A DNA stretch of 64,000 nt from Symbiodinium kawagutii (Eukaryota > Sar > Dinophyceae > Suessiales > Symbiodiniaceae): assembly GCA_009767595.1 (NCBI GenBank), contig VSDK01016340.1, positions 10,001 to 74,000 of the forward strand. Direction: 5' to 3'. Shown piece by piece: positions 13,746-35,403 of the stretch (position 1 is the first letter of the stretch; every line of letters begins with the position of its first letter). The notes under the pieces were generated by a model, which was given only the letters and a program-made list of their open reading frames with translations, did not search any database and was not told the DNA's origin. The position numbers and the translations under genes are program-made.

Positions 13746-14049
13746 TCACCAGCGATCGTAGAACCACGGGTGGTTGATCGACATGGATGTTGTGTTGCAT
13801 ACAAATGGAATGACCAGACCTAGCCATCACTCATTACGAAGTAGCCAGGACGACATCCCAATGGACGCCCTGGCTGGTCACAGTTGAATGATCTCCTAAG
13901 CCGCAGCCTGCTGTCAGCGGAGCGGCATCAACCAACCAAGCTTTTTCTGAAGCGATCTCCTAGTACTGTAGCGATGTCCCCCATATTTCTGTAGGCAAAC
14001 ATTAGCAAAAAAAAATGAGAAAACGGTCAGCTGTTTGATCAATCATCAA

Positions 14050-14215
14050 AACCATGAAAATCCTGAAGCCGGTGAAGTCTGTGCAGCCTGGTGCCGCGAC
14101 TACCCCATGGTGACATGGTACCGTCCAGAAGCAATGGCTACCTCCAAAATCCCCGTGCTTATGGACCCGGCTGCTGTTCACCTGCCAGTTTTGCGCAAGC
14201 TTTCGTATTGATCCA
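14050..14215 (+). other. Possible plus-strand coding fragment
   Basis: One plus-strand frame reads AGEVCAAWCRDYPMVTWY, then MDPAAVHLPVLRKLSY and a stop at 14213-14215. Third-position GC is exon-like. It is on the opposite strand to the gene array, so a mobile-element relic is as likely as a gene. No start or splice site is evident. Confidence 0.25.
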
Positions 14216-14351
14216 TCCTTATGCTAAACTACATGCATCAAACAGTGTGTACTCCCAAAAAAAATGATGGGAAACATGGGGAAACAATCAAAAAACATAC
14301 CATCTTGGCTTGGTTGGGGGGTACCACCGCTGCCTTCCCACCACTGAATTC

Positions 14352-15634
14352 CTGGCTGCCAACGCTGAGGCCCAGGCTGCGGCGAAAACACGCGCGGTTG
14401 TGCGGATTCTCGTCGCTGCACACCAGGGAACCTGGCCAGTTCTCCATCGGTGAGCCATGGTTGTCCGACTCCCCAGAGGCTTGTCCAGAGCTACAAATAT
14501 GACGCTCAAAGATCTGGAGAGACTTGAAAGCAAAAACAAAAATAACAAGACATCTGCAAATAGCTTTCAATGAACTCAATAACTGATCAGAAATACTACA
14601 GTATGCATATCTGTGGCTACTGTAGATTTGTGATTCATGTCTCGTCCGATTTGGGCTGCTACAACCTTGATCCATCCCCATGCATGCTTATTCATTAACT
14701 CATCCGTGCAAGATAAATGGATATGGTGTAATCGTTGTTCCCGATTGAAGAAAAGACCAAATATTATGTCCCGTGACTGCCAAAGTATTATCAAGAGTAA
14801 CCCTAGCACGATTAACCCATCATAGTTCCCCATTCTCAGCCATTACCAATCATTCTTAACCATTCTTTGCCATGTGCAATCATTCTCAACCATTGTTGAC
14901 CATTGTCAACTATCACTAGCCGTTATTGATAATTTTCAACCATCATCAACCATGAATGAGCATCATCAATCATCATGACATGGTTGATCCACCCTAAATG
15001 CGTTGATATATCAACCAATTGTTGACCATCATGTTGACCATCATATAAACCGTCAATCAACCACCATCATTTAGCGATTCTTCCAACCATCGTGACCATC
15101 CACCACTGAGTGCTTCCCGTTGAACACCGGTGACCGCAACTTCTCCCAGGTTGCGCACTCACCAGGTCCGAGAGGTGAAGACCTCGTTGCGAAGCGCTTC
15201 ATTCTCCGTTCGCTGTTTGGTGCAGAAGTGGCAAAGGATTGATCAATAATGGTTAGTAGTGGTTAAGTCGTGAAGTAGTGGTTAAACCATTAGTAAGTAG
15301 TGGTTAAGCCATTAGTAAGTAGTGGTTAAGTGGTTAAGTAGTTTAATTACTAATGGTCGATCAATGATTTAATGATCAACGAAGTTTACTATTAATCAAA
15401 GTTGATTGGTGGTTCAACCATTAGCAATGGTAGAGAACCATTGGTTGGTCAATAGTAATGGTGAAGTGGTGAAGTCATCAATAATGTTAAATGATTTACT
15501 AATGGTTGATTAGTGGTCAATTCGTGGTTGATGAGTAGTAGATTATTGATTGTGAATTCATTGTGAATCAATAGTAGTAAATTGACTAATGGAAATCGTT
15601 GATGGTTCACCAATGGTTAACCAATGATCCGTCG

Positions 15635-15678
<44 letters not shown>

Positions 15679-18600
15679 GCAACCCCTAATGATTGGTTAT
15701 TGGTTGCATAGTTCTTGTTGCTCGTTGCTATGGCTTGTCATCCTTGCCATCATGGTTGTCATCCAGGCCATGATTCGTCTCATCCGTGCCGTTCTCCGCT
15801 CTCCGGGCCCTCGGACCAATGGTTCCAACCCCACCGTAGAGCTCCTGCGGATGCGGTCTGCTTCCGGTTTGGCGGCCATCTTAAGACGATGGTTGAAAAT
15901 GATGTTTTATAAGAAATATGGTGGTTTCTCAAGTCAAAGGGGTTCTCATCCAGTTTCTCAACCATTTATAGTTAATACGAAACCAACCATAACTTTGCGG
16001 TCCCGTGTTTTGAGAAACCAGCATCTTCCAAACAAACATCTTGATAAAGTACATCCAAAAACATCCAAAGACTATATCAAGATAGTCTGATACCAGTTGG
16101 CATATACCAGTGAACCATATTGAACCATATAAATTACATCCAAATACTAACCTTGGTGACCAACCAGTGAACCGCCGATCTGAGTCATCCAACCACCAAC
16201 CACTCCACCGGTGGGTCATCCAAGCGCACCACTGTGGCGCTGCCCTGCGCCCTGCGCCCTGCGCTCCACCCGCGCTCCACCACCGAGCTCTCAGGCGGCA
16301 CGAAGCGTCGCGCCAGCGAAACGATGTCTTCGAAGGCGCAGAGGTTCGCTTGTCCTCAGCAGCGATGAGCCACGGATGAGCCACGGATGACCCCACGGAT
16401 GACCCCACGGAGGACCATGGTCCGAACCTCGGGATGTGGTGATGATGAGGGTATGTGTATCGTATATGTGTTGTGGTATTATCTATTATCTATGGAAAAT
16501 CTGGTTGCTCAGCAGATATGATCTCTGGAAAATCATGTTTGTCCTGATTGAGAATGCCCCAATCAATTGAACGGAAAGGGATGAAAGTGGACGACGCTGC
16601 TAACCTTTAACCACCGTCAATACCATCACGTTCTCATGGTTCTAAAGGCCAAACCTTTATCAAACCTTTGCAGCCTCCACTGTCCAAATTTCACCACAGG
16701 ATCTTCTCACACTGTAGCTTGACTCAGCCATTTCGGCCTACCTTAAGGTGTAACTAGTGTTGATAATCGATATTACGGTTATAGACAGGGTATAATCCAA
16801 CAAGTGGTGATTTATCAATTCATGGGGGTACCCCCAAGTCATCCATTCTTCACCATTTACATATAGGTAATAAACCACCCATATCTTCGGGGGGTGTCTG
16901 CTATGACTTGAACAACCACCATGGCTATGACCAACCTTCGGCCAAGGAGCTGAACACGAAAGGTGGGAAGCAGAGTCTCACGCACATCTCCTGACGCGGA
17001 AAGGCGTTCACCCGTGGGAAATTGAAGCGCGGCTGGAGGACCAATATCAAGCAACCATGAAAGGGATGTAGGCAGCGGCAACAACAGCAGCAGCAGCAAC
17101 AGCAACAACAACAACATCTATGATCTATACTGTGAATGGCGGACTTTCCACTTCCAGGTTTGTTTACCAGAGTGAAACCAGCAACCACTGGGCCCTGGGG
17201 GTAGTCCTTGCTTCCTGCTGGTCGTCTCCTGACGAATCGTTAGCACATCAGTGTCAACCACTAGGGTCTTGATCGGGGCACAAGATGCCCATCATGGATT
17301 CATAACATGTCTTGACAAGTTGTCACTCAAGCTTAGATGATATGAGGAATTGACCCGTACCCGTACCATTTCTGCAACCATACTCTTAGTAATCGTTGAT
17401 TCATAGAATCATAGTATCTAAGAGGGTTGTCGGTTGGTTGTAGTTGTACCAATATACCGTTGGCTAGGCCAATATTTCTTTGGTGGTTGGCATTCACTCG
17501 CAGCCACAGCCAACCCTGAGGTTGGATAAGGTTCCGCAGCTGCTCAAAAATGTTCTCTGGGATCCCATTCACCATTCGCCCTTGACAATGTTGCTTAGAA
17601 CTAGATGACCATAAACCGTTGGATTCCTTTGGATTCCATTGCATTCCGTTGGATTCCATCGGATTCCCTGCTTAGTGCTAGGTGACCACCCAGCAAAACA
17701 TCCATTGAGCCTCCTTACTAACCATCGCTTCTGGATGACCATCCCAGCACCCAGGGCCACAGGTTCCCCTCGGCACCTCTGCGCGTGGCACACTGGTCAG
17801 CACTTCCCGCAGGTGCCGGGAACCGTAGAGGTGTTGCCAAGCCTAACGAGTCGTCGCTGGGGGATGGGGTAAAGTTGCTAACATATGATGGTAATGATAT
17901 GGTAGTAACCAGAATAGATATTATATAATGATGTAATTGGCTGATATCATATTAATACTCATGATGTTAGTAATGATAACCAGCAACAACATTAGTACAA
18001 ACCATTTCATTAGCAATTTTATACTGACCATTAGTATTCATACTAACCATATGATGAATACTAACCATCAGCACCAACCATACTAATGATGGAAGCATCA
18101 TCATTGATTAATACTTACCACGTCATTACTAAATGATAACCAGCAACGATGTGATTAACGACAACTAGAAACGATGTTATGATCATTAGTCATAGTTGCT
18201 GGTTCTGTAATAGCTAATGATATGGTTATCATTGGTTAATCGTATGGCTAATGATATGGTGATCATTGGTTGGGGGATGGCTTGTTTTTCCATGGCTATG
18301 GTTAGCCTCTGGCAGTCCATAACCTGGAAGTGAGCAATCACCAACAGGTCAAACCAGCAGAAATGCTTGGACTTTGGACTTTCAGGTTAGTTTGCCGGAG
18401 TGTATCATTGGTTGTTGGTGCTTAAATTGCCGTTACCAACAACAGTAGTTGGCCATTACTGTGGTGTTGGTCGTTGGTTATGTTGTGCTTCTGTTAGTGT
18501 CGAATTGCTAATGATTGATGTGCAATGATATGGTTGCGGGTCAGCCCCTGTTCCCTTGGTGTGCCATCATTATCTACCTTTGTGTTCCTTATCACTGTTG

Positions 18601-21600
18601 GTTATAATGCCCCATAAAAGCGATGATTAATATTGACCCATAGCCATATGCGTGTTTCTGAAAATACTGGTAACCCCAAATCACCTAGTAATGCTTCATG
18701 CTTACAGTAGGGCCGTAGGAATGGTTGGAGTGAACTGACTAACAAATGAGGCTTGGATGCCGTCAGTAGGGAATAGTTGCTGAACACAAGCAGTCGTATT
18801 AATGATACTTGACACTAGGCAGCCAATTGGGTGTCTAGCCAAGGATTGCTTCCGAAAAATCTGGCATCATGATCACACCAAGGATGCAACAACTAACAAC
18901 AAGACTGTCTGGATACAAGCAACAACGATACAATTCATATGTGAGCACTTCGTCATCCTATAGATAAAGACGGTTTGATGTTCAAAGTCTTCTTCTGCGG
19001 CTAATGATAAATAACTAGAGGGCCTATCTTGGGATATAGATGGATGTAGTACAACAATAATTACATGAGAATCAAAAAATCTATGAGGGATTATGAAAAA
19101 TAATCAACAAACATCAAAAATCCTCCCCAAAAATCCAGAGAAAAGCATCAAAAGTCCAGGATCCTCGGTCACCGTTGGTATCAGAAAGACATTAAACCCA
19201 CCCTCGGGTCTGCCGCAGCATCTGCGCTGCCTCCTTGTCGTAGGCCAGAATGCGTGAGGTGTGCTTGTCGGCGGCATTGAGGTTGGCCCAAATGGAGTGC
19301 CACCTGGGAGCTGGGAGAACTGCCATGGTCAAATCAGTACTTGGATGACTGGTTCACCATCTTTGGAGAAGTTCAGCTACCTTACAGGGTTCGTCAGCAT
19401 GGTGATATCCCAGATGGGGTTCGTAAGCATGGTGATATCTCAGCTATAACCCCAGCATCCAAGTAGACAAATTCATGTGGCAAGGGATGATGGATATAGG
19501 CGGTATAGCAGGTCAGTTTGAATAATATCGATTGTATACCAGGTTTGATTCAATGTTGATCTTGACCATTTTGGATGCCATTCTTTGTCGACTACGTAAA
19601 ATGGTCCATCAATGACAAGTAGTCCAAGAAGACATTCCTCGCGGGCTAAGCAGCCGTGACATTTTCAGATTACCTAGTGGCGCCACCTTCACCCCAGTAA
19701 AAGCTTCAGAGCTTGTGGACTCAAACCCTCGGTTGGTGCCATCTCTTCATCAATTTGTATCTCCAGTATCTGGGACTCAATCCTCAAGAACCAAACGATT
19801 GTCGCCAACAAGAACAAGGATCTACTGTCGTAGCATGGAACTCGTGAGACGTGAGCCATGAAACCTACCTCAGGTTTCCCACCCTGCGACCAACTTACAA
19901 CAAGACCAGAACATGGCGCCGCACCCCAGCGCTGCTGGTGTCTCCCATGCAGCAGAGTAGCAGGCCATCCTCCGCACGCTGCAATTTGGACACGAGCTTT
20001 GTCAACGGTGCACCGGCCTGGAGAATCGGCTTGGAAATCCGTTGGTTTCGTGGTTTGGAATCACACTTGCTTCAGTGAGGGCAGTTGGTTGAGGGGTGGA
20101 GTGAAATACTACCAGCACTGTTGAAAGTGGCAACACAATACTATAGTTGCGACTAATCTACTAGTCATAAAATCCTCAGAGTGCTTAGTGCTTCAACTAC
20201 ACACATTCTGTCTGATATCAGATTTAGAACCAGCACCTTTAGATAAACTACCAAGATATCAGATATACATAGATATACCAGTACCTTCATGTAGATTGGT
20301 CCTAGATGGTCCTAGTATAGCAAGGATGATACCAGGATCATCCAGGACCAAACCCATGGCATCATGACCCACCGCTGCGCCTCCTCCAAGCTCGCTGCGT
20401 TCCACACCAAGGTCACCTGCACCCGCTCGGTGGAGCGTTGCACCTCCAACTTCACGTAGCGCAAGTCGCCTCACGGGCCAGGGTCCGGTTGGGGCGCAGG
20501 CAGGGGACCCACTTTCTTCGGGAGCTGCAGTGGTTGCTGGAAATTTCTCAGGAAATATTTCTCTAGATGAAGTACTTCAATGGAGAAGAGCGCACTTGAC
20601 TCGAGAAACTTTTCCAAAACTTGAGCTCGCTCTCTTTCAGTGGAGATCCGTCAGCCACCTCCCAATTTTGTCGGAAATATGTGGCGTCGACTATCAAATA
20701 TGTGGCGTTCATTACCATGGACCTCCCACGATCCAAAGTAAGACACGGCTGCCCACATGGACTCTTTCTTTTCCAGGCCTGTCCCACTGTTCTCATCATA
20801 GCCGCGGATCTTGCAGCTTCGGCACACAGCAGAAATGACCTGGCAGCAGGATTCCGCTAGCCAGTTTCAGCTGGATGATCTGCTTCCATTTCTATGTGCG
20901 GGAATAAAATCGTGCGCAGTCGCAAGGTGTGAACACTCCAAGACTAAGGATCTTGATTGATCTTGTTGGTTTGTTGGTTTGTTGGTTGAGAAAAGCCTGT
21001 CTTTGATGAATCCAAATGCTAGTTAGAATGCCTTTGCAAAAAAACGTTGGATGCAACTTGTATCTTAGATATCTTAGCATGGAGATTCAGTTTTTCGCCA
21101 TGAATGGATGCTCAAGCAGGATGTTCCGGAAAATTCATCAAACTGGTACCCAAAATCTATTGCTTCGCAGTATCTTCAACGCCGCACCTGAAGAGAACCA
21201 CAGACCCAGGCCACCCGTGAAGAGCCACGAACCCAACGGCGCCCGGCTGATTGGGGCGCCTCAAGGGCTCGATTGATTGCTGGATGATGGGCTGAGCAGC
21301 CCAGCACTTCGACGATCTCGTGGCTTTTGGGCAGAAACAAACCGATCTTTGGGCCGCCTCGGCCTGGCAGGGCGTTCCTGATAGGAAGACTCAAGGAACG
21401 AGCCACACATCTTCGTGCATATCTCATGTTCCTGGGAGGATATGCGAAAATCTGGAGGGGTTGAGGTTAGCTACTCATCTTCAGCGCTTACAGAGAGTTG
21501 GGCGGTTCCTTTTTGCAGTTGTTGGCTGCCGTCCCAACTGCAACGGCTGACTTAGCCATGGTGAAAGCCCCATCTGCTATGGTTGTCTCCTGTCGCTGCC

Positions 21601-23696
21601 CAGCTGCACCTGCACGCACGGCCAGTTTGGCCGAAGATCGCCAGCCTGGGCGACGAGAAGAAGTTCCACAAGTGGTGGTTCACCTTGGATGATGGACAAA
21701 TCGACCTGCGAAAATTCAATGGAAACCTTGGAACCCTTGGATGATGTGTTTTAACCACCAATTCTAGGTTTTCCATTGAGTTTTCACAGAAAAAACACGT
21801 GTGAGAGTGTTAGATTTTGTGGAGAAATTGGGTATAGCTCAAGCAGGTGCGAAAAGAACAACGCGAATTTGCTGATTCTCAGTGGGCAACCAGCCTCAAT
21901 GTCGGCAGCCAATGATTTGAGCAAGCAATTGCGCAAACGGTTCATAGCCATGGCTTGAAGGCCATGAGAAACCAAGTGGTTTGAAAACCCCTATGATTTG
22001 GTGCAGTAAGTCGTTAAGCATACTGCTGGGTGGGCGGCTATATCACAGCACCGTGTTACAAGCAACCAATCACAGGGCCTTTAAAGCAGGAAAAACGCTT
22101 GCGGTGTACCCAAACAGCAAACAAATGGTATGGAACCAAGCAAGTGTTGCAGTTACATGATGGTTGCTTGAACGAGACTCCCAAAGAATTCAGTAGAGTG
22201 CCCCTTCAAATCTTGACACAACAGGAGGCAATCACAATCGCCCCCCAACGAACCTGGAGTCAGTGCTTCCTTTGAGTAAGAACTTCATATTCCATTCACC
22301 ACCCACTCTCGTTCACCCCACCACTCTTCACCGTCCTTCCATGTCCTTCCATGTCCTCGCCCCTTTCCGTTGCCTTCTTTGCTCTTGAGTCGCAGCGGTA
22401 CACGTCTCCCCGTGAGGCCCGACAAGAAGTGTTGGGCCTCTTGCACTGTGGGTGCGCGCAGCGGGTCGTCAATGTAGACCTTGGTAGGCAAAGGCGGCGG
22501 AAATTGGAAGTGACAGGGTGACACAACCCTCACTTTGCTCAGGTGGGCCTCTCCCTGGTAGCAACCAAGGAAGGTTTTTCCTCACAACAATTTGTGGCAG
22601 TCAGCCAATGACATGTAATGTGAAGCGATCACTTGATCGATGAGAAAAAGTTTCTTAATTTATCTAAATTTGACGGTTGCAAACACTTTCGCGCCCGTTC
22701 CCGAATGCGATTTGTTTGTGATCTCTTTCGGGGACACCTACAATCTATATAGATGTCGAACAAAGAAATTCATGTGTCTTTCAGGACGTCTAGGTCATGA
22801 AACATCCGCCTGAATGGGATATCATCTGGGCGAGTCATATTGCACGGAATGGTTCTATCCCCATATCAGTGAAGCAGGGAATGGCTTGATCCTGGCTTGG
22901 CAGTGCCGCCCAGGTGCTAGAGAAGGGTCCATTTGACGTTTCTGAACTTTCTCCCGCTTCTTTGCAGCGCGTTTCCTGGTGCCCATGCACGAAAATGGAA
23001 AAGTGGAGAGGTATTGATAGGTAATGAGAGGTAATTATAGGCATCTCAAAATCTTTGTATTTGGGTTTGGAATTGCTTTGGTCTAAGATGACACTTTGCT
23101 GTTCTAACATTGCACAGGTGCTACGCAATTTACAACTAATTAACTATATCCCATGGATCTTACGGATATCACTTTGAACGGACCTGGTCAAACTGTTGTC
23201 CTCAAGTCAAGCGTTCCAAGCAGAACACAAACCCCCTCGGCCCTGCACCCACTCACTACTCAACAACCTATTCTGGACGTTGTCAACAGGAACTGACATA
23301 AACCTATGTCTAAACCCATGACTGCAGTGATTCCCCAAGATTAAACACACATATTCGCCGCAACGAAATCAATCTCCCTTTCAAACCCAAGCACTGCCGA
23401 ACCAACCATAAGCATGACAAATGTAACAATAACAGTACCTATCAAAATAACCAATAACCAATAACAATAACAGTACGTATCATAATAATACCATATATCA
23501 TAACCATAACAGTACCATATATCATAACCATAACAGTACCATATATCATAACCAATAACCAAACCCAAAGCACCCATTTTTTTCATTCCCTTCAGTTGGA
23601 CGTACCTCCCCAGCGGAAGCTCACACCCGGCCTGGCATTGCGCAGCTGGGTGGCGGTTCGCTGCGGCTCCATGGCCTTGCGCTTTCTCTTGGCCAT
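14352..23696 (-). CDS. TrmA/RumA-like RNA uracil methyltransferase, 3' end unresolved
   Basis: This resembles class I SAM-dependent 5-methyluridine methyltransferases (COG2265). In-phase exons: 22479-22374, 21645-21600, 21377-21260, 20839-20779, 20469-20369, 20017-19962, 19303-19231, 17842-17777, 16990-16936, 16354-16278, 15844-15817, 15182-15159 and 14431-14352 (297 codons). Landmarks in order are GWRSSAKLAVRAG, GGPKIGLFLPKSHEIVEV, GDLRYVKLEVQR, LWHSIWANLNAADKH, AEGQANLCAFEDIV, then the SAM motif VVELYGGVGTIG split by an intron, and VCSDENPHN. Probable 5' exons are 23696-23606 (ATG, then KRKRKAMEPQ, a basic start) and 22975-22948 (KRAAKKREK), but their junction phase is unproven. The C-terminal part that should carry the catalytic cysteine and a DPPR-type motif was not found. 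Either it lies in 12.4-14.3 kb unseen, or the gene is truncated. Donors are six GC or GA against several GT. Confidence 0.7.
15634..15678. repeat. (CAT)n microsatellite
   Basis: About 15 uninterrupted TCA/CAT units, intronic to the TrmA-like gene. Confidence 0.95.
15920..16021. mobile_element. Family A introner-like element
   Basis: GGTGGTTTCTCAAGTCAAAGG at the left and CCCGTGTTTTGAGAAACCAGC at the right form imperfect inverted ends. It carries the inner ATAGTTAATACGAAACCAACC segment. It lies within the intron between the 16354 and 15844 exons of the TrmA-like gene. Confidence 0.65.
16821..16920. mobile_element. Family A introner-like element, 5' truncated
   Basis: CATGGGGGTACCCCCAAGTC and GACTTGAACAACCACC mark the ends. 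Its right end lies 16 bases inside the intron that starts after the 16990-16936 exon (minus strand), so the intron 5' end is almost entirely element sequence. Confidence 0.55.
17078..17115. repeat. (CAG/CAA)n microsatellite
   Basis: A run of AGC, AAC and ACA trinucleotides, intronic. Confidence 0.85.
18609..18647. mobile_element. Family B introner-like element, one end only
   Basis: It holds GATGATTAATATTGACCCAT followed by AGCCAT, the right half of family B. The left half is not recognisable. Confidence 0.4.
23470..23555. repeat. 24-base tandem repeat
   Basis: About three near-perfect copies of a unit containing ACCATATATCATAACCATA, just downstream of the probable first exon of the TrmA-like gene. 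Confidence 0.8.
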
Positions 23697-23814
23697 GGCA
23701 TGGCGGCGCCCTTGCGCTGCAGGCTCGGTTCGCTGCAAGGTTCAGACCCAATGGGCTGTGCCCAACACCAATGAATTGGTGGGTGCATCTGTGGGTGCAC
23801 ATGGATGTGTATGC

Positions 23815-23900
23815 AATCTGTCTGTGTATGTTGGATTGTTTGTGTGTCTCTGTTTGTGTGTTTCTCTGTCTGTGTGTGTGTGTGTTTGTGTCTGTGACAC
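23815..23900. repeat. TG-rich microsatellite
   Basis: A degenerate (TG)n tract with TCTG interruptions. It makes spurious leucine/cysteine/valine-rich frames on the plus strand. It lies between the TrmA-like gene and the next gene upstream. Confidence 0.85.
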
Positions 23901-24382
23901 TGTGTTTAGTACTGTCTCAGTTGATGTTTGCTGTAGCTCTACCTGCTAATATCATCTAATATCTGGCTGCAGAGGACAAAGGGATGTGCCAAGCAATCTG
24001 CTGTGTGATCTGTGATTCTGTCAAGCCATCCGGTTTGGGGCACCTGAGCTGGATGTTGCAAAGTCAAGAAGCAAGTGTGCTGAAACCAGAGACAGCTCGA
24101 GCACAGTCTTCTAGGGCTGTCTGAGCTTGAACTATTCTCCTCCAGATTCTCCAACTTGAAATGCCATATGATTAAGTCAAAATTAATTGAGCCACCATGA
24201 ACTATAGGAACCAACCAATAATAAAGCTGCAATCAGCAAATCTTGCCTCCTCCGTAACTCTTCTTATTGTTCCTGACAAGAGAAAACAATGAACTAAACA
24301 GGTAGGTCCCAACCAATTTCGGGATATGATGTTCCCAACAGCTATCATGCCAGGTAGATCAGCCGGTGGAGCTCCAACCCCT

Positions 24383-26133
24383 TCACTGGGCGCTTGGGGA
24401 TGTGATGCGTTTGGCCATGAGTTCCACGCTCGGTTTCTGGTGGTTCATAGAATTGACATAGATACCAGTTGTATCATCAGCTATCACCCAAAGAATAGGT
24501 GAATGGCTACACACTACAACATCTCCTTCACTGTGTAACCCCATCATTGACTTAATTTGGCCAAGTGGGGCATGACTAGCTTGTCCGTTAGCTTACCCTG
24601 TGGCCCAGACGAGCACGGCATACCTTTTTTCCGGTCACGTGGTTTCGCTCGGCGCAGTAGGAGCATCCTGGGGAAGCGGTGGAGCAGCGATCGAGAATCT
24701 TCATCGGCCGTGGGTCGTTGTCCCTTACCAACTCCTAAACTAATCGATTTACCACCATGCTTAATAACTGGCTCATCAACTACTAACACCCAAATCTATC
24801 ACCAATGACCAACCACGGTAACTGAACAATGCTCATGTGCACAAATCAGACAATGTCCACACATACTTTTCATTACTTTTCAGGTTGGTTTGGCTGTATT
24901 CATGGTGAGTTTATTGATCAAAGGTGGACGTTGTACGTTGACAACAAGAGTTGTATCAATGATCGAGAGTCTGACCAATGATTGCTGATGGTCGGAGATG
25001 CTGTAGGCCAAATCGCCATGAATGCGTAGTTCCCCACAATGTTTGGATGCGACATGACATGACATGACTCAATGATGGTTGACTACGGCTGATTCTCGCT
25101 GATTATGAACCATACTGTATCAAACTGCTGGTTTTCACACGCCGAACAGTCAGCTGCTGAAGAGATGTTTACACCTACCCGCACCTACACGTAGTTGGGT
25201 AGTAGTAGTCTCATGGTAGATCAATATGAATAAGCGCCCCTATTTCATGGGAGATCACCTATCCAAATTGTCAAGCTAGTGGCGGCTAGTTGAGATGGAT
25301 CTCCCATCTACAACCAGTGTTGATCATTGGCAGCTGGCTTCTGACCACTAGTAAGCACTACGCTACTAACCATGATCAATCCAGTATTCTTAGATGGTGT
25401 ATCAATGTGGAACCACTGAGATCCAACCAGTGACCACTACTAGCCAAATCAGCCATCTATGGATCTCCCATCTGTAGATCTTCTTCCATTCGACTCACGG
25501 TGCGCAGCCACCCGTCTCCTGCATGTTTGCCATCCGCCTGCTGCGCACGCGGCGCTTGGGCGCTGGCGCGGGCTTCGGACCTGTTCTGAAACGCCAACGG
25601 CCGTGGAAGTGTGCAAGGCCATGTTGTAATGGTCGATCATGGTGGTGTGGTCGTTCCATTGGTTGATAATGGTTGATTCATGTTGATTCCATTGGCTGAT
25701 AACGGTTGATTCCATTTGTTGATTCCATTGGTTGATAACGGTTGATTCCATTTGTTGATTCCATTGGTTGATTCCATTGGTTGATTCCATTGGTTGATTC
25801 CATTTGTTGATTCCATTGGTTGATAACGGTTGATAATGGTAGACAGTGGTGGTGAAGTGCACGATTGATTCCGTTGGATGAAAATGGTAATGGTAGCCAT
25901 GCGCCACTTTTCGTCCAAGCGGATGGTGCGGTGGAGAATGAGGACGTAGTGCTGATCTACATGGCTATGGGTCAATATTAACCAACCAATAATAGCGGAT
26001 AATGACCAACAACAATAAGGAAAACCATGGTTAATGATAGGGGAACCAGGGGTATGGGGTTTTGACCCATAGCCACATCAGGAAATGGTCGATGAGTCAT
26101 GGCAAAAAGTTCTTTTGCATTACACACACCAGC
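24383..26133 (-). CDS. Unrecognised protein with CxxC exon, 3' part
   Basis: Exons: 26133-26074, 25951-25898, 25580-25499, 24667-24624 and 24436-24383. Phases agree throughout. The order reads KELFAMTHRPFPDV, HYVLILHRTIRLDEKWRM, a basic linker, CSYCAERNHVTGKK, then KPSVELMAKRITSPSAQ and a TGA at 24385-24383. Donors are GC, GC, GT and GT. The CSYC motif could be half of a zinc site. A second frame chain shifted by one base is also open through the last three exons and ends in LHRLIYLA at 24345, so the frame is not secure. The second exon's third positions are almost all G or C. The intron between the first two exons is a complete family B element. The 5' start lies between 26133 and the UTP23 stop. 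No family is recognised. Confidence 0.45.
25661..25833. repeat. TTGATTCCATTGG minisatellite
   Basis: About ten copies of a 13-base word alternating with GTTGATAACGG and TTTGTTGATTCC variants, intronic. It yields asparagine- and glutamine-rich spurious frames on the minus strand. Confidence 0.9.
25962..26074. mobile_element. Family B introner-like element forming a whole intron
   Basis: On the plus strand it starts TGGCTATGGGTCAATATTAA and ends TTTTGACCCATAGCCA. The ends are inverted repeats of about 14 bases. Read on the minus strand, an exon ends at the element (GATGTG|GC) and the next begins a few bases past its other end (TAG or CAG acceptor). The intron is therefore element from end to end, about 120 bases. 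Confidence 0.6.
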
Positions 26134-26356
26134 CTGAAAATTCGACGACACCTGCCCACCTGATTGAATTCGGATCATGTCATGGACATCATCATTTCTC
26201 AGCCTGGATCCATTGTAGATGCAGCTGCGAACCAGCATCCATTGAACGCGCTTGTGATTTACCATCAAGATCATAGGATCTACCATAGATTTATCATAGG
26301 GGTTGATTAAGCTGGATCTATGGATCTCTCCCATGAATCATTTCTGGTGGGAAATA

Positions 26357-35403
<9,047 letters not shown>

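Noticed and set aside
16209..16277. Extension of the TrmA-like exon into a frame with LDDPP
   Set aside because: DPP here looked like the missing catalytic motif, but the GA donor at 16278 joins in phase to ELYGGVGTIG, which fits the family order, so the LDDPP stretch is intronic.
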